Origin: Rhodobacteraceae bacterium CCMM004
GTDB lineage: Bacteria; Pseudomonadota; Alphaproteobacteria; Rhodobacterales; Rhodobacteraceae
Direction of reading: 5' to 3'
Assembly: GCA_004005435.1 (NCBI GenBank)
Contig: RZWH01000003.1
Coordinates: forward strand, 558,001 to 622,000
DNA length: 64,000 nt
Part shown: piece by piece, positions 1-10,304 of the stretch
Numbering within the stretch: position 1 is the first letter of the stretch
Layout: each line of letters starts with the position of its first letter
The notes under the pieces: generated by a model
Told to the model about the DNA's origin: nothing
Seen by the model: the letters and a program-made list of their open reading frames with translations, nothing else
Databases searched by the model: none
Program-made: the position numbers and the translations under genes

Positions 1-1012
1 CGTCGATGGGATTCTGGAGCGCGGGATCAAGCCTGCCGCGACCCTCTATCACTGGGAGCTGCCGCAGGCGCTGGCCGACCGCGGCGGCTGGCGCAACCGC
101 GACATCGGCGACTGGTTCGCCGAGTTCACCGAGGTCGTCATGGGCCGCATCGGCGACCGGGTCTGGTCGGCCGCTCCGATCAACGAGCCGTTCTGCGTCG
201 GCTGGCTCAGCCACTTCCTGGGCGCCCACGCCCCCGGGATGCGCGATATCCGCGCCACCGCCCGCGCCATGCACCACATCCTGCTGGCCCACGGCCGCTC
301 CATCGAGGTGATGCGCGGGCTGGGGATGCAGAACCTCGGCGCCGTGTGCAACTTCGAATACGTCATCCCCGCCGACGCCTCGCCCGCGGCGCAGAAGGCC
401 GCGACGCTCTACGACGGCTACTACAACCGCTTCTTCGTCTCCGGGCTGTTCAACGGCAGCTATCCGGCCGACGTTCTGGTGGGGCTGGAGCCGCACCTGC
501 CCAAGGGCTGGCAGGACGATTTCGACACCATCCGCGCGCCCATCGACTGGATCGGCATCAACTATTACACGCGCAAGCTGATCGGTCCGGTGGACGGCCC
601 CTGGCCCGGCCATGGCGAGGTGCCGGGCACCCTGCCCAAGACCCAGGTGGGTTGGGAGATCTATCCCGACGGCCTCTATGCCTTCATAAAGCGGGTGCAC
701 GAGGCCTATGCCCGCGACATCCCGATCTACATCACCGAGAACGGCATGGCCTGGGACGACAAGGTGGCCCGCGACGGCACGGTCAGCGACCCCCGCCGCA
801 TCGCCTATATCGAGGACCACCTGGAGCGGGTAAAGCGCGCCGCCGACGAGGGCCTGCCGGTCAAGGGCTACTTCGTCTGGTCGCTGATGGACAATTTCGA
901 ATGGGCGTTGGGCTACGGCCCCCGCTTCGGCCTGGTCCACGTGGATTACAAGACACTCAAGCGCACGCCCAAGGCGTCCTACCACGCCCTGAAAGACGCC
1001 CTGAAACGCTGA
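1..1012 (+). CDS. GH1 beta-glucosidase, 5' end outside the window
   Basis: Hydrolyses beta-linked glucosides, probably in the cytoplasm, releasing glucose for the glucokinase encoded next. The frame is open from base 2 to the TGA at 1010-1012, about 336 codons of a family usually 440-470 residues long, so roughly the first quarter is missing. The sequence shows the GH1 hallmarks: TLYHWELPQAL near the start, the acid/base glutamate in INEP (codon at 184-186) and the nucleophile glutamate in ITENG (codon at 737-739), followed by the C-terminal YFVWSLMDNFEWA substrate-binding segment. The glk start lies 17 bp downstream, so the two are probably co-transcribed. In related bacteria this pair often sits in an alpha-/beta-glucoside ABC transporter operon; that part is inference, because the upstream region is not visible. 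Confidence 0.93.
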   Translation, partial: VDGILERGIKPAATLYHWELPQALADRGGWRNRDIGDWFAEFTEVVMGRIGDRVWSAAPINEPFCVGWLSHFLGAHAPGMRDIRATARAMHHILLAHGRSIEVMRGLGMQNLGAVCNFEYVIPADASPAAQKAATLYDGYYNRFFVSGLFNGSYPADVLVGLEPHLPKGWQDDFDTIRAPIDWIGINYYTRKLIGPVDGPWPGHGEVPGTLPKTQVGWEIYPDGLYAFIKRVHEAYARDIPIYITENGMAWDDKVARDGTVSDPRRIAYIEDHLERVKRAADEGLPVKGYFVWSLMDNFEWALGYGPRFGLVHVDYKTLKRTPKASYHALKDALKR

Positions 1013-1029
1013 CGCAAAGGTCCCGGCCC

Positions 1030-1992
1030 ATGACCCCTGCCCCGAACACCCAGACGCTCGTGGCCGACATCGGCGGCACCAACACCCGCGTCGCCCTGGC
1101 CGAGGGCCGCACGATCCGCGAGGACACGATCCAGCGGTTCCGCAATGCCGATCACCCAGGGCTCGAGTCGGTGCTGCGCCGCTATCTGGGCGACAACGGC
1201 GACCCCGACTGCATCGGCGCCTGCGTCGCGGTGGCGGGGCCGGTGAACGACGGGCGCGGCACGTTGACCAACCTCGACTGGACCATCGACCGCGACACCC
1301 TTGCCCGCGCGGCCCAGGCCGAGAAGGTGGCGATCCTCAACGACCTCCAGGCGCAGGGCCACGCGCTGGGCCATATCGCCGAGAGCAACCTCAAGACGGT
1401 GATCGCAGGGACGGTGCCGCTGTCGCCCAACCCCACGCGGCTGGTGATCGGGGTCGGCACCGGGTTCAACGCCGCGCCGGTCTACGACCTGCCCGCGGGC
1501 CGCGCCGTCACCCCGTCCGAGGCCGGGCACGCCAACATGCCGATCCGCACCGAGGCAGACCTGCGCCTGTGCAAGTTCGTCGAGACCGCGCACGGCTTTC
1601 CGGCGGTCGAGGACGTGCTGTCGGGCCGCGGCCTGGTGCGCATCCACCGCTGGATCAGCCACGAGGCGGGCGCGCCGACGGAGTTGTCTGGCGCCGACAT
1701 CATCGCCGCGATCGACGACGACGCGGTGGCGGCCCAGGCGGTCGCGACCTTCATCCGCATCCTCGGCACCGAGGCGGGGAACCTGGCGCTGATCCACCTG
1801 CCCTTCGGCGGCATCTATCTAGCCGGCGGCATGGCGCGGGCGGTGGCGCCGTTCTTTTCGCGCTTCGGCTTCGAGGCGGCGTTCCGCGACAAGGGCCGGT
1901 TCTCGGGGTTCATGCAGGGGTTCTCGGTCTCGGTGATCGAGGACGACTATGCCGCGCTGACGGGCTGCGCCTGCGCGCTCGACGCCATGTGA
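1030..1992 (+). CDS. glk: Glucokinase (ROK-independent bacterial Glk family)
   Basis: Phosphorylates glucose with ATP to glucose-6-phosphate in the cytoplasm, feeding the product of the upstream beta-glucosidase into central metabolism and, through phosphoglucomutase, into glycogen. The 320-residue length is normal. Visible motifs are the phosphate-binding DIGGTNTR at residues 13-20, the catalytic aspartate in ILNDLQA (Asp105), the second phosphate loop IGVGTGFN near residue 140 and EAGHANMP near 165. The ATG follows the beta-glucosidase stop by 17 bp. The stop overlaps the GTG of the next gene (ATGTGAGG), which suggests translational coupling. Confidence 0.93.
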   Translation: MTPAPNTQTLVADIGGTNTRVALAEGRTIREDTIQRFRNADHPGLESVLRRYLGDNGDPDCIGACVAVAGPVNDGRGTLTNLDWTIDRDTLARAAQAEKVAILNDLQAQGHALGHIAESNLKTVIAGTVPLSPNPTRLVIGVGTGFNAAPVYDLPAGRAVTPSEAGHANMPIRTEADLRLCKFVETAHGFPAVEDVLSGRGLVRIHRWISHEAGAPTELSGADIIAAIDDDAVAAQAVATFIRILGTEAGNLALIHLPFGGIYLAGGMARAVAPFFSRFGFEAAFRDKGRFSGFMQGFSVSVIEDDYAALTGCACALDAM

Positions 1993-2663
1993 GGGACGTC
2001 CGCGCCGAGACGCGCGCGCGCTGCCCCGAGTTGGCCGACGCGCTGGAGGCGGCGTGCGCCGCGCCGCTGCGGTTCGAGGGCCCCGACCCGTGGCGGCATT
2101 CGGCCGACAATCACGTCCACCTCTGGGCGCTGGAATGGTGGGCCGAGCGGCTGGACTGGATCGACACCGACTACCGCGTCGCCTTCGCCCGCACGGTCAC
2201 GGACCACTGGCGCGGGCGGCTTAGGGGGCTCTGGCCCCACCGCGCCACGGGCTACCGCGTCTACCTCTATGCCGACCTGGCGCCCACGCTGTCGGTGGTG
2301 GCCGATACGCCGCAGGGCTGCCCCTACGCAGGCGTCCGGCGGGTGGCTACGCGGCACGGGGTGATGGCAGGTTACGCCGACCGGCGGTGGAGCGACGCCT
2401 TCGGCGGCGCGTGGGAGGTCAGCCCCGAGCGGGTGCTGGCCGCGGTGGAGCGGAATGCCGGCTCGATCGCGAAACCCACGGCGCAGGCACTGGGGATGCA
2501 GGTGGGCCACCTGCGCACGCTGATCGAGGCCATGGGGATCGACGACCGGGTCAACGCCCTGCGCAAGCGCCATGGCCGCCGCCCCGCCAGGTTCCGCGAC
2601 CCCTTCGCCGATGCGCCAGGCGACATCGCCCTGTTCGAGGAGCACTGGCCTGCGGGCTACTGA
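1989..2663 (+). CDS. Unrecognised protein with a C-terminal Fis-like helix-turn-helix
   Basis: I do not recognise a named family. The start is the GTG overlapping the glk stop, giving 224 residues. The first ~150 residues are rich in Trp and acidic residues (HLWALEWWAERLDW), with a GYRVYLYADLAPTLSV stretch. Residues ~158-200 (SIAKPTAQALGMQVGHLRTL, followed by IEAMGI) have the spacing of a Fis/NtrC-type helix-turn-helix ending in a basic tail (RKRHGRRPARFRD). This suggests a DNA-binding protein coupled to glucose utilisation, perhaps a local regulator; the function is inference. Codon use is like that of its neighbours. A terminator-like hairpin follows before the convergent gene. Confidence 0.75.
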   Translation: MRDVRAETRARCPELADALEAACAAPLRFEGPDPWRHSADNHVHLWALEWWAERLDWIDTDYRVAFARTVTDHWRGRLRGLWPHRATGYRVYLYADLAPTLSVVADTPQGCPYAGVRRVATRHGVMAGYADRRWSDAFGGAWEVSPERVLAAVERNAGSIAKPTAQALGMQVGHLRTLIEAMGIDDRVNALRKRHGRRPARFRDPFADAPGDIALFEEHWPAGY

Positions 2664-2703
2664 GCGCCCCCGTCCTCAATCAGGCAAACGCCCGCCGCGG
2701 CGA

Positions 2704-2724
2704 CGATTTTTCGACGAAAAATCG
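2704..2724. terminator. Bidirectional hairpin between convergent genes
   Basis: CGATTTTTCG and CGAAAAATCG form a 10-bp perfect inverted repeat around a single A, inside a longer G+C-rich imperfect palindrome (CCGCGGCGA ... CGCGGCCGC). It lies in the 77-bp gap between the + strand HTH protein and the end of the - strand nine-gene operon. The position and the T/A runs inside the stem fit a terminator serving both strands. Confidence 0.6.
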
Positions 2725-2740
2725 CGGCCGCGCAGGCAGC

Positions 2741-4399
2741 TCAAGTCGCGCCCAGGCGCTGCACGTCGCGCTTCTTGGCGGTGCGGCCGTCGGGCTCGGG
2801 CGGGGCAAAGGTCTCGGCCGAAGCCCGGTTCCAGCGCTCCAGATACCCCTGCCGATCCTCCTTGCCGTCGCGCAGAAAGCCGATGGGCAGATAGGGCCAC
2901 GCCTGCTCGCCCGTCGCCATGGTCCCGTCCGCCTCGCGCTTCATGAAGTGGTGCGGCAGGAAGGCGCGGGGGTCGTCCAACCCCGCGGCCTCAGCCATCT
3001 CCACCAGCGCCTCCATCGTGTTGCGGTGGAAGTTCGCCACCCGCTGCGCCTTGTCGCCCACGTCGAGCGCCCTCTGCCGCAGCGGATCCTGCGTCGCAAC
3101 CCCTGTCGGGCACTCGTTGGTGTGGCAGGCCTGCGCCTGGATGCATCCCACGGCGAACATGAACCCGCGGGCCGAGTTGGCCCAGTCCGCCCCCTGGGCG
3201 AAGGCGCGGGCGATGTCGAAGGCGTGGATCAGCTTGCCCGCCGCACCGATCCGCACCCGGTCGCGCAGGCCCGCCCCGCGCAGGGTGTTGTGCACGAAGG
3301 TCAGCCCCTCGCTCAGCGGCATCCCCACATGATTGGCGAACTCCAGGGGCGCAGCACCCGTGCCCCCCTCCTTGCCGTCCACGACGATGAAGTCCGGCGC
3401 GATCCCGGTCTCCAGCATCGCCTTGACGATGCACATGAATTCCCGCCGGTGCCCGATGCAGAGCTTGAAGCCCACGGGCTTGCCCCCCGACAGCGCGCGC
3501 AACTGGCCGATGAAGTCGCACAGGTCCCGCGGGGTCGAGAACGCCGAATGACCCGCTGGCGATACGCAGTCCTGGCCCATGGGAATGCCGCGCGCCTCGG
3601 CGATCTCCTCGGTGATCTTGGCCGCGGGCAGCATCCCGCCATGCCCGGGCTTGGCGCCCTGGCTCAGCTTGATCTCGATCATCTTGATCTGCGGGTCCGA
3701 CGCCTGGTCAGCGAACTTGTCGGGGTCGAACGCGCCCTCGGGCGTGCGACAGCCGAAATAGCCCGACCCGATCTCCCAGATCAGGTCGCCGCCCTGGCGG
3801 TGGTATTTGCTGACCGATCCCTCGCCGGTGTCGTGGGCGAACCCACCCATCGCCGCGCCCTTGTTCAGCGCCGCAATCGCGTTGCCCGACAGCGAGCCGA
3901 AGGACATGGCCGAGATGTTATAGAGCGAGGCGTCGTAGGGCTGCACGCAGTCCGGGCCGCCGATACGCACGCGAAACGTCTTCTGCTCCAGCCGGGTCGG
4001 GACGATGGAGTGGGTCATCCACTCGTACCCGCCCTCATACACCAACTTTTTGGTGCCGAAGGGGCGCGCGGCCTCGGCGTTCTTGGCACGCTGGTAGACG
4101 ATGGAGCGGTCTTCGCGGCTGAACGGCTCTTCTTCCTGGTCACCCTCCAGAAGGTACTGCCGGATCTCTGGGCGGATCCCCTCGAACACGAACCGCATGT
4201 GCCCCAGAACGGGGTAGTTTCGCAGGATTGCATGGCCCGACTGCGTCACGTCGTAGACGCCGAGCGCCGTCAGGGCGCCGAACACCGCCACCCCGATCCA
4301 GAACCAGGGCGACCAGATCAGGCCGATGAGCGACACCACGAGCAGCGCCACGATCCCTGCGAAAAAGGTGTAGCGCTGTAGTCCCCCGACCTGACCCAT
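2741..4399 (-). CDS. FMN-binding glutamate synthase family protein, membrane-anchored
   Basis: This 552-residue protein contains the FMN/FeS synthase domain of the glutamate synthase large subunit but lacks the glutaminase and GXGXG domains. Two hydrophobic segments at residues ~10-28 and ~30-46 anchor the N-terminus. The synthase domain begins around residue 95 and shows GEGSVSKYHRQGGDLIWEIG, KPGHGGMLPA, VVDGKEGGTGAAP and the Cys-rich FeS region ending in CPTGVATQDP. Such stand-alone proteins are widespread; their electron acceptor and true reaction are poorly defined, so glutamate formation is not assured. It is the last gene of the glycogen operon, 3 bp after the glucosylglycerol hydrolase. 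Why a glutamate-synthase-like enzyme sits there is unknown. Confidence 0.9.
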   Translation of the reverse strand: MGQVGGLQRYTFFAGIVALLVVSLIGLIWSPWFWIGVAVFGALTALGVYDVTQSGHAILRNYPVLGHMRFVFEGIRPEIRQYLLEGDQEEEPFSREDRSIVYQRAKNAEAARPFGTKKLVYEGGYEWMTHSIVPTRLEQKTFRVRIGGPDCVQPYDASLYNISAMSFGSLSGNAIAALNKGAAMGGFAHDTGEGSVSKYHRQGGDLIWEIGSGYFGCRTPEGAFDPDKFADQASDPQIKMIEIKLSQGAKPGHGGMLPAAKITEEIAEARGIPMGQDCVSPAGHSAFSTPRDLCDFIGQLRALSGGKPVGFKLCIGHRREFMCIVKAMLETGIAPDFIVVDGKEGGTGAAPLEFANHVGMPLSEGLTFVHNTLRGAGLRDRVRIGAAGKLIHAFDIARAFAQGADWANSARGFMFAVGCIQAQACHTNECPTGVATQDPLRQRALDVGDKAQRVANFHRNTMEALVEMAEAAGLDDPRAFLPHHFMKREADGTMATGEQAWPYLPIGFLRDGKEDRQGYLERWNRASAETFAPPEPDGRTAKKRDVQRLGAT

Positions 4400-4402
4400 A
4401 GC

Positions 4403-6775
4403 TCACATGTTCCTCGTAAATACCAACCCCATGCTGTCGCGTAGCACGATGGGACCGGAGATATAGTCGTCTCCGATGTTGGGGGTGCGCAAGGTGCAAT
4501 GCCACCCCGACCCCTGCAATCCCGGGATCTTGAGCCGCAGGGGATCGAAATCGTCGGTCTCGCCCCCCTCCATATGGGTGATGGTGAAGACCTCCTGCCC
4601 CTCCGGCCCCTTGCGGAACGACGTGAACACGGTGCGCCCGTCGATGGGCTGGAGATAGTCGAAATGGTCCTCGGGGCCGAGATTGCCCATCAGCCAGGGG
4701 TTCTCGCGGCGGAAATTGCGCAGGGCCAACATGAACCGGGTCTGACGCGGGTCGAGTTGGCTGACCGTGTTCGAGACGTTGCAGTATTCGTGCATGTCGT
4801 CCATCCAGGCGCGGGCGACAATCTTGAGCTGCCGGGGTGTGAACCGTCCGGGCCCGGCGAGCGGCGGCTCGACCCCGTTCAGCAGCTTGGCGATGTGATC
4901 GAGATCGTAGTCGGTGACCTCGACCAGTGCGGGCAGAAACTCGAAAAACCGCGCCAGATCCTCGCGCGTCTCGAACCCCAGATCCTTCAGCCGCGCGAAG
5001 TTGCCCGAGATCGAATAGGCGTATTCGTCCACCTGCCATTTGAGGCTGATCGCCTCCTCGGCCACGACCTTGACGCCGTATTTGTCATCCTGGTTGCGGA
5101 TGAAGCCCCAGTTGGCCCGCGCCGTGGCGTTGATGAAGTCCATGGGCACGCCCGGAAACGCGGCATAGGTCAGCATCGACACCGCGGGGTTGTCGTAGGC
5201 TTTTTCCAGGATCTCCATCTTGGTGTCGCCGAGGCGGGTGTTGATGTTCAACTTGGGGTTCACCTGGGTGCCCCGGCGCAGCGTGTCGTGGTTGGCGCAG
5301 CCCGAGATCCAGTTGGCGCCGACGGTCAGGATCTCGCGGATGCGCCAATATTTCGACAGCCAGAACCCGTAGATGAACGGCGTGTTGTGGGCAAAGGTCA
5401 GAGGGCCCCATTGGAACACGTCGCCGTCGTGCTGCGTCTCGATCACCGCGCGATAGGTCGACGACAGCTCCCAGTCCTCCTGCGGCCAGGGGCGGCCGTC
5501 CTCGAACACGAACCAGGGGCGATAGCGCACGCCCCCGGCCTCTTGCACGATGTCGGCCATCTGCTGGAGGTAGTCGTCGTCGTGCTGGAGCTTCTGCGCC
5601 TGGGGATCCCACCACTTGAAGTCCTGGGCACCGTCCACCCGCACGCCGTCGGCGCCGAAATTCACTTTCCGACGCTGCATCTCCAGCATGATCGCGCGGG
5701 CGGCCGGGTTCTTGTAGTCCATGTTCTGGCCGTACATGTTCGGCCCGGCAAAGAAGTGGGGGTTGAGCGCGTTGAGCCCCTGGTTGTCGGCGTGGCCGAA
5801 GACTACGTCGAGGATCAGCATCTTGGGCTTGGTCGGAAAGTTGTGGAGCGCGGCGGCGAGGTCGACCAACTCGTCGGGGCGGCCCGTCTCCAACAGCACG
5901 GGATTGACCGTGCCCATGCCCGAGATGACCACGTCATAGCCCCAGTTGGTGGTGTCGGGGCGGGTCAGGCGCACCGTCACCTCGGCGTCGGTGCCACCCA
6001 CGGCCTCGTCCCAGAAATCGCCGCCCGCCTCGTAGACGGTGGTGGGCTCGACCGGGAGGAGCTGCACGGCGTCGTAGCCCAGATAGATCTCGTCCAGCGG
6101 CTCGCGCGGGAGCCCTTTCTCCACCCGCTCGCCCAGGCGCTCGAACTGGCGCGCGAGGCTCGCCAGGGTGCCGCCCGCGGTGGCGGTGGGCACGTGGATT
6201 TGCAGAATGTTGGTGGGGGCGCCGAACTTGTGCGGGGCGTCTCCGGCGAGGGCCTGCCAATAGGCGGTGTCGCGGCGGGCCGCGAGCATCCCGTCGACGT
6301 CGTAGAGCTCGGCCGGAGCGAAGGCGCCGAAAGGGAGCGACATGGCCAGAGGGTCGAGGATGCGGTGCCATTGGTCCTGAGCGTCGCGCCACACCAGCGC
6401 GTAGAAGTCGCCGCCTGCCTCGCGGCTGCCCGCACGCACTCCGGTCGCCGCGGCAAAGGTATGGGCCTCGTAGCGCGCGACAGGCAGATAGATGCGGTCG
6501 AACCGCACCGTCTGATGCGACCGGGTCAGGTCCAGGGGATCGCGCGGCGACAACAGTTCGAGAAAGACGTCGCCGTCAGGCACCCGATGATCGAGCAGCT
6601 CCGGAGTCCAGAACCCGAAGGTCGCACGCGTGCCGTCCCAATGGGCGCCCAGCATCGGGGCGATGCTCTGGTGCGCGTCGAAGGCGCTGTCTGCGGTGTT
6701 GAGATGTTGACGGCACTTCCACGCCAGCCCTTCGGCGGTGGAGGTGTCGGCGGAAATGCGGTCCTTCAGCGACAT
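4403..6775 (-). CDS. Probable glucosylglycerol hydrolase (GH13-type)
   Basis: The 790-residue length and overall pattern fit the glucosylglycerol hydrolase family (GghA of cyanobacteria), which splits the osmolyte glucosylglycerol into glucose and glycerol. GH13 features are visible: ILDVVFGHADNQG near residue 321, DGVRVDGAQDF with the likely nucleophile Asp381, FVFEDGRP with the probable acid/base Glu425, and CANHD at 493-496 for conserved region IV. There is no signal peptide, so it acts in the cytoplasm. The gene follows pgm by 19 bp and precedes the FMN protein by 3 bp, so it is part of the glycogen operon. The substrate is assigned by remembered similarity; a sucrose-phosphorylase-like or other GH13 specificity is the main alternative. 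Confidence 0.72.
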   Translation of the reverse strand: MSLKDRISADTSTAEGLAWKCRQHLNTADSAFDAHQSIAPMLGAHWDGTRATFGFWTPELLDHRVPDGDVFLELLSPRDPLDLTRSHQTVRFDRIYLPVARYEAHTFAAATGVRAGSREAGGDFYALVWRDAQDQWHRILDPLAMSLPFGAFAPAELYDVDGMLAARRDTAYWQALAGDAPHKFGAPTNILQIHVPTATAGGTLASLARQFERLGERVEKGLPREPLDEIYLGYDAVQLLPVEPTTVYEAGGDFWDEAVGGTDAEVTVRLTRPDTTNWGYDVVISGMGTVNPVLLETGRPDELVDLAAALHNFPTKPKMLILDVVFGHADNQGLNALNPHFFAGPNMYGQNMDYKNPAARAIMLEMQRRKVNFGADGVRVDGAQDFKWWDPQAQKLQHDDDYLQQMADIVQEAGGVRYRPWFVFEDGRPWPQEDWELSSTYRAVIETQHDGDVFQWGPLTFAHNTPFIYGFWLSKYWRIREILTVGANWISGCANHDTLRRGTQVNPKLNINTRLGDTKMEILEKAYDNPAVSMLTYAAFPGVPMDFINATARANWGFIRNQDDKYGVKVVAEEAISLKWQVDEYAYSISGNFARLKDLGFETREDLARFFEFLPALVEVTDYDLDHIAKLLNGVEPPLAGPGRFTPRQLKIVARAWMDDMHEYCNVSNTVSQLDPRQTRFMLALRNFRRENPWLMGNLGPEDHFDYLQPIDGRTVFTSFRKGPEGQEVFTITHMEGGETDDFDPLRLKIPGLQGSGWHCTLRTPNIGDDYISGPIVLRDSMGLVFTRNM

Positions 6776-6794
6776 GCGCGATCCTCGCTCGATG

Positions 6795-8435
<1,641 letters not shown>

Positions 8436-10304
8436 CTATCTCAGATGCCGCGCCATGATGGCGGTGGTTGTGCGCAGGGCGGGCAGCGCGCCCAACCGTG
8501 CAGGGTCAACGCCGATGCGGCGGCGCCAGTTCGGATGCTCATAAATCGTGCCGGGCAGGTTCGGCTGTTCGGTGAGGTCGAGGAGGTCCTCGATCTGCAC
8601 CGCTACCAGCCGCGCAGGCGTTCGGGCCAGGAACGCGATCAGGCGGTCGCGATCCGGTCCGCCCCCGGCGGCGTCCAGCCGCGCGACGTCCTTTTCGCGC
8701 TCGGCACGGGCGGTGGCGAGCCAGTCGTCGCTGTGGCCCGAGACCCGGTGCCACCAGGTCAGCTCGCGCCCCGCCCGCCAGCCCAGATAGGTCGGCAGGT
8801 CGTGGGTGGAGAACGAGGTCAGCGTCTGCGCGTCGTAGTCCTCGGGTGGGGTGAAGCGCCGCTTGGCGCCCTTGCCCTCCTGCTCGAACATCACCACGCG
8901 GCAGCCGAGCAGGCCGGACGCTTCGAGGTCGTCCTGCAACCCCTCGGGAATGTTGCCCAAATCCTCGCCTACGATGGTCGCCCCAGCGCGCGCCGCCTCG
9001 ATCCGCGCCACCGCCAGCATCGCCGACTTGGGCATCGCGACATAGGCGCCGGGCACGCCGGGCGCGTCCTGGGGCACCCAGAATGCGCGCTCGAACCCCA
9101 GGATGTGGTCGATCCGTAGGAGCTTGGCATGGGCCAGTTGCGCCCGAAGGATTTCGGCCAGCGGCGCGAATCCCGCGGCGATCAGCGCATCGGGCCGGAG
9201 CGGCGCCAGGCCCCAGGTCTGCCCCTCGGGCGCGAACCCGTCGGGCGGGGCGCCCAGCGACACGGCCCGCGCATAGAGGTCGGGCTCGGCCCAGGTCTCG
9301 GCCCCTTGCGGATGCACGCCGACGGCCAGGTCGAGATAGAGACCCAGGGCCATGGGCGCCGCCGCCTGCGACACTTCGGCCAACTGCCGCTCGGCCAGCC
9401 ACTGCGCCCAGGCGTGGAACCGCACCTCCCCGGCCGCCTCGGCGCCGAAGCGGGCGACGGCGGGGCTGTCGGGGCTGCGATAGGCCTCGGGCCAGTCCGG
9501 CCAATAGGGTACGAACCGGTCGCTCAGCGCCTGGTGCAGGGCGAAGCGGGCGAGCGTCGGCCCCTGCCCCTCGATCCAGTCGTCGAGGTCGGGCGGCGGC
9601 CCCTCGGCCTCCCAGAGGGCGCGCAGCGCGGCCCTCTGCGCCGGGACCGCGTGGGCGTAGTCGACCAGGTCGCCGCCCGCCCCCGGATCGGCGCCCGCGG
9701 CGATGTGCAGGGTCGAGAGCCGCCGGCGGCTCGACGGCGAATAGGGGCTGTAGGCGGTGGGATCGGTGGGAAAGCCCGCGTGGATCGGATTGATCCCCAC
9801 GAACCCCGCCCCCGCCGCGCCCAGCGACGCCACGGCGTGGGCCAGGTCGCGGTAGCTGCCCACCGGACCGTCGCCCAAGAGCCCGTAGAGCGGCAGGGTC
9901 ACGCCCCAACTGCGGGGCGGATCGGGCAAGCGCGGCGGCGCGGCCAAGAGCCAGCAGGTCTCGCCTGCGCTGCGCAGGCCGTGGATGCCCAGCGGCAGGC
10001 CCGGCACGCGGGCGCCCGCACCCTCGCGCGCCGACCCGTCCTCGCAGCGGAGCGTCCAGTCCCCCGAGAGCCCCGCGATCTCGGTCTCGGCGCCCGGCAC
10101 ACAGACCGCCCATCGCGGCAGCCGCCGCACAGGCCGGCCGGCCAGCGCCCCGGCGGCCGCGCGGTCGGTGGAGGCGTCGATCCCCATCGCGGCGAGCAAC
10201 GCGCGCTTGGTCTCGGGCGGCGTGACCCGCCGCGCCTCCATCTGGTCGACATAGCTGGGGAGGATCCCCGCCGCCTCGGCCAGATCGTCCAGAGCTTGGC
10301 TCAT
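8436..10304 (-). CDS. malQ: 4-alpha-glucanotransferase (amylomaltase)
   Basis: Transfers alpha-1,4-glucan segments between maltodextrins, recycling the short chains left by phosphorylase and debranching enzyme. 622 residues. GH77 motifs are present: LRIDHILGFERAFWVP (nucleophile Asp), IVGEDLGNIPEG (acid/base Glu) and SFSTHDLPTYLGW (conserved Asp). The first ~45 residues form a small helical segment before the catalytic barrel. The start chosen is the ATG inside the ATGA that overlaps the glgX stop; the frame is open further upstream, but that part reads as a shadow of glgX. Confidence 0.93.
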   Translation of the reverse strand: MSQALDDLAEAAGILPSYVDQMEARRVTPPETKRALLAAMGIDASTDRAAAGALAGRPVRRLPRWAVCVPGAETEIAGLSGDWTLRCEDGSAREGAGARVPGLPLGIHGLRSAGETCWLLAAPPRLPDPPRSWGVTLPLYGLLGDGPVGSYRDLAHAVASLGAAGAGFVGINPIHAGFPTDPTAYSPYSPSSRRRLSTLHIAAGADPGAGGDLVDYAHAVPAQRAALRALWEAEGPPPDLDDWIEGQGPTLARFALHQALSDRFVPYWPDWPEAYRSPDSPAVARFGAEAAGEVRFHAWAQWLAERQLAEVSQAAAPMALGLYLDLAVGVHPQGAETWAEPDLYARAVSLGAPPDGFAPEGQTWGLAPLRPDALIAAGFAPLAEILRAQLAHAKLLRIDHILGFERAFWVPQDAPGVPGAYVAMPKSAMLAVARIEAARAGATIVGEDLGNIPEGLQDDLEASGLLGCRVVMFEQEGKGAKRRFTPPEDYDAQTLTSFSTHDLPTYLGWRAGRELTWWHRVSGHSDDWLATARAEREKDVARLDAAGGGPDRDRLIAFLARTPARLVAVQIEDLLDLTEQPNLPGTIYEHPNWRRRIGVDPARLGALPALRTTTAIMARHLR

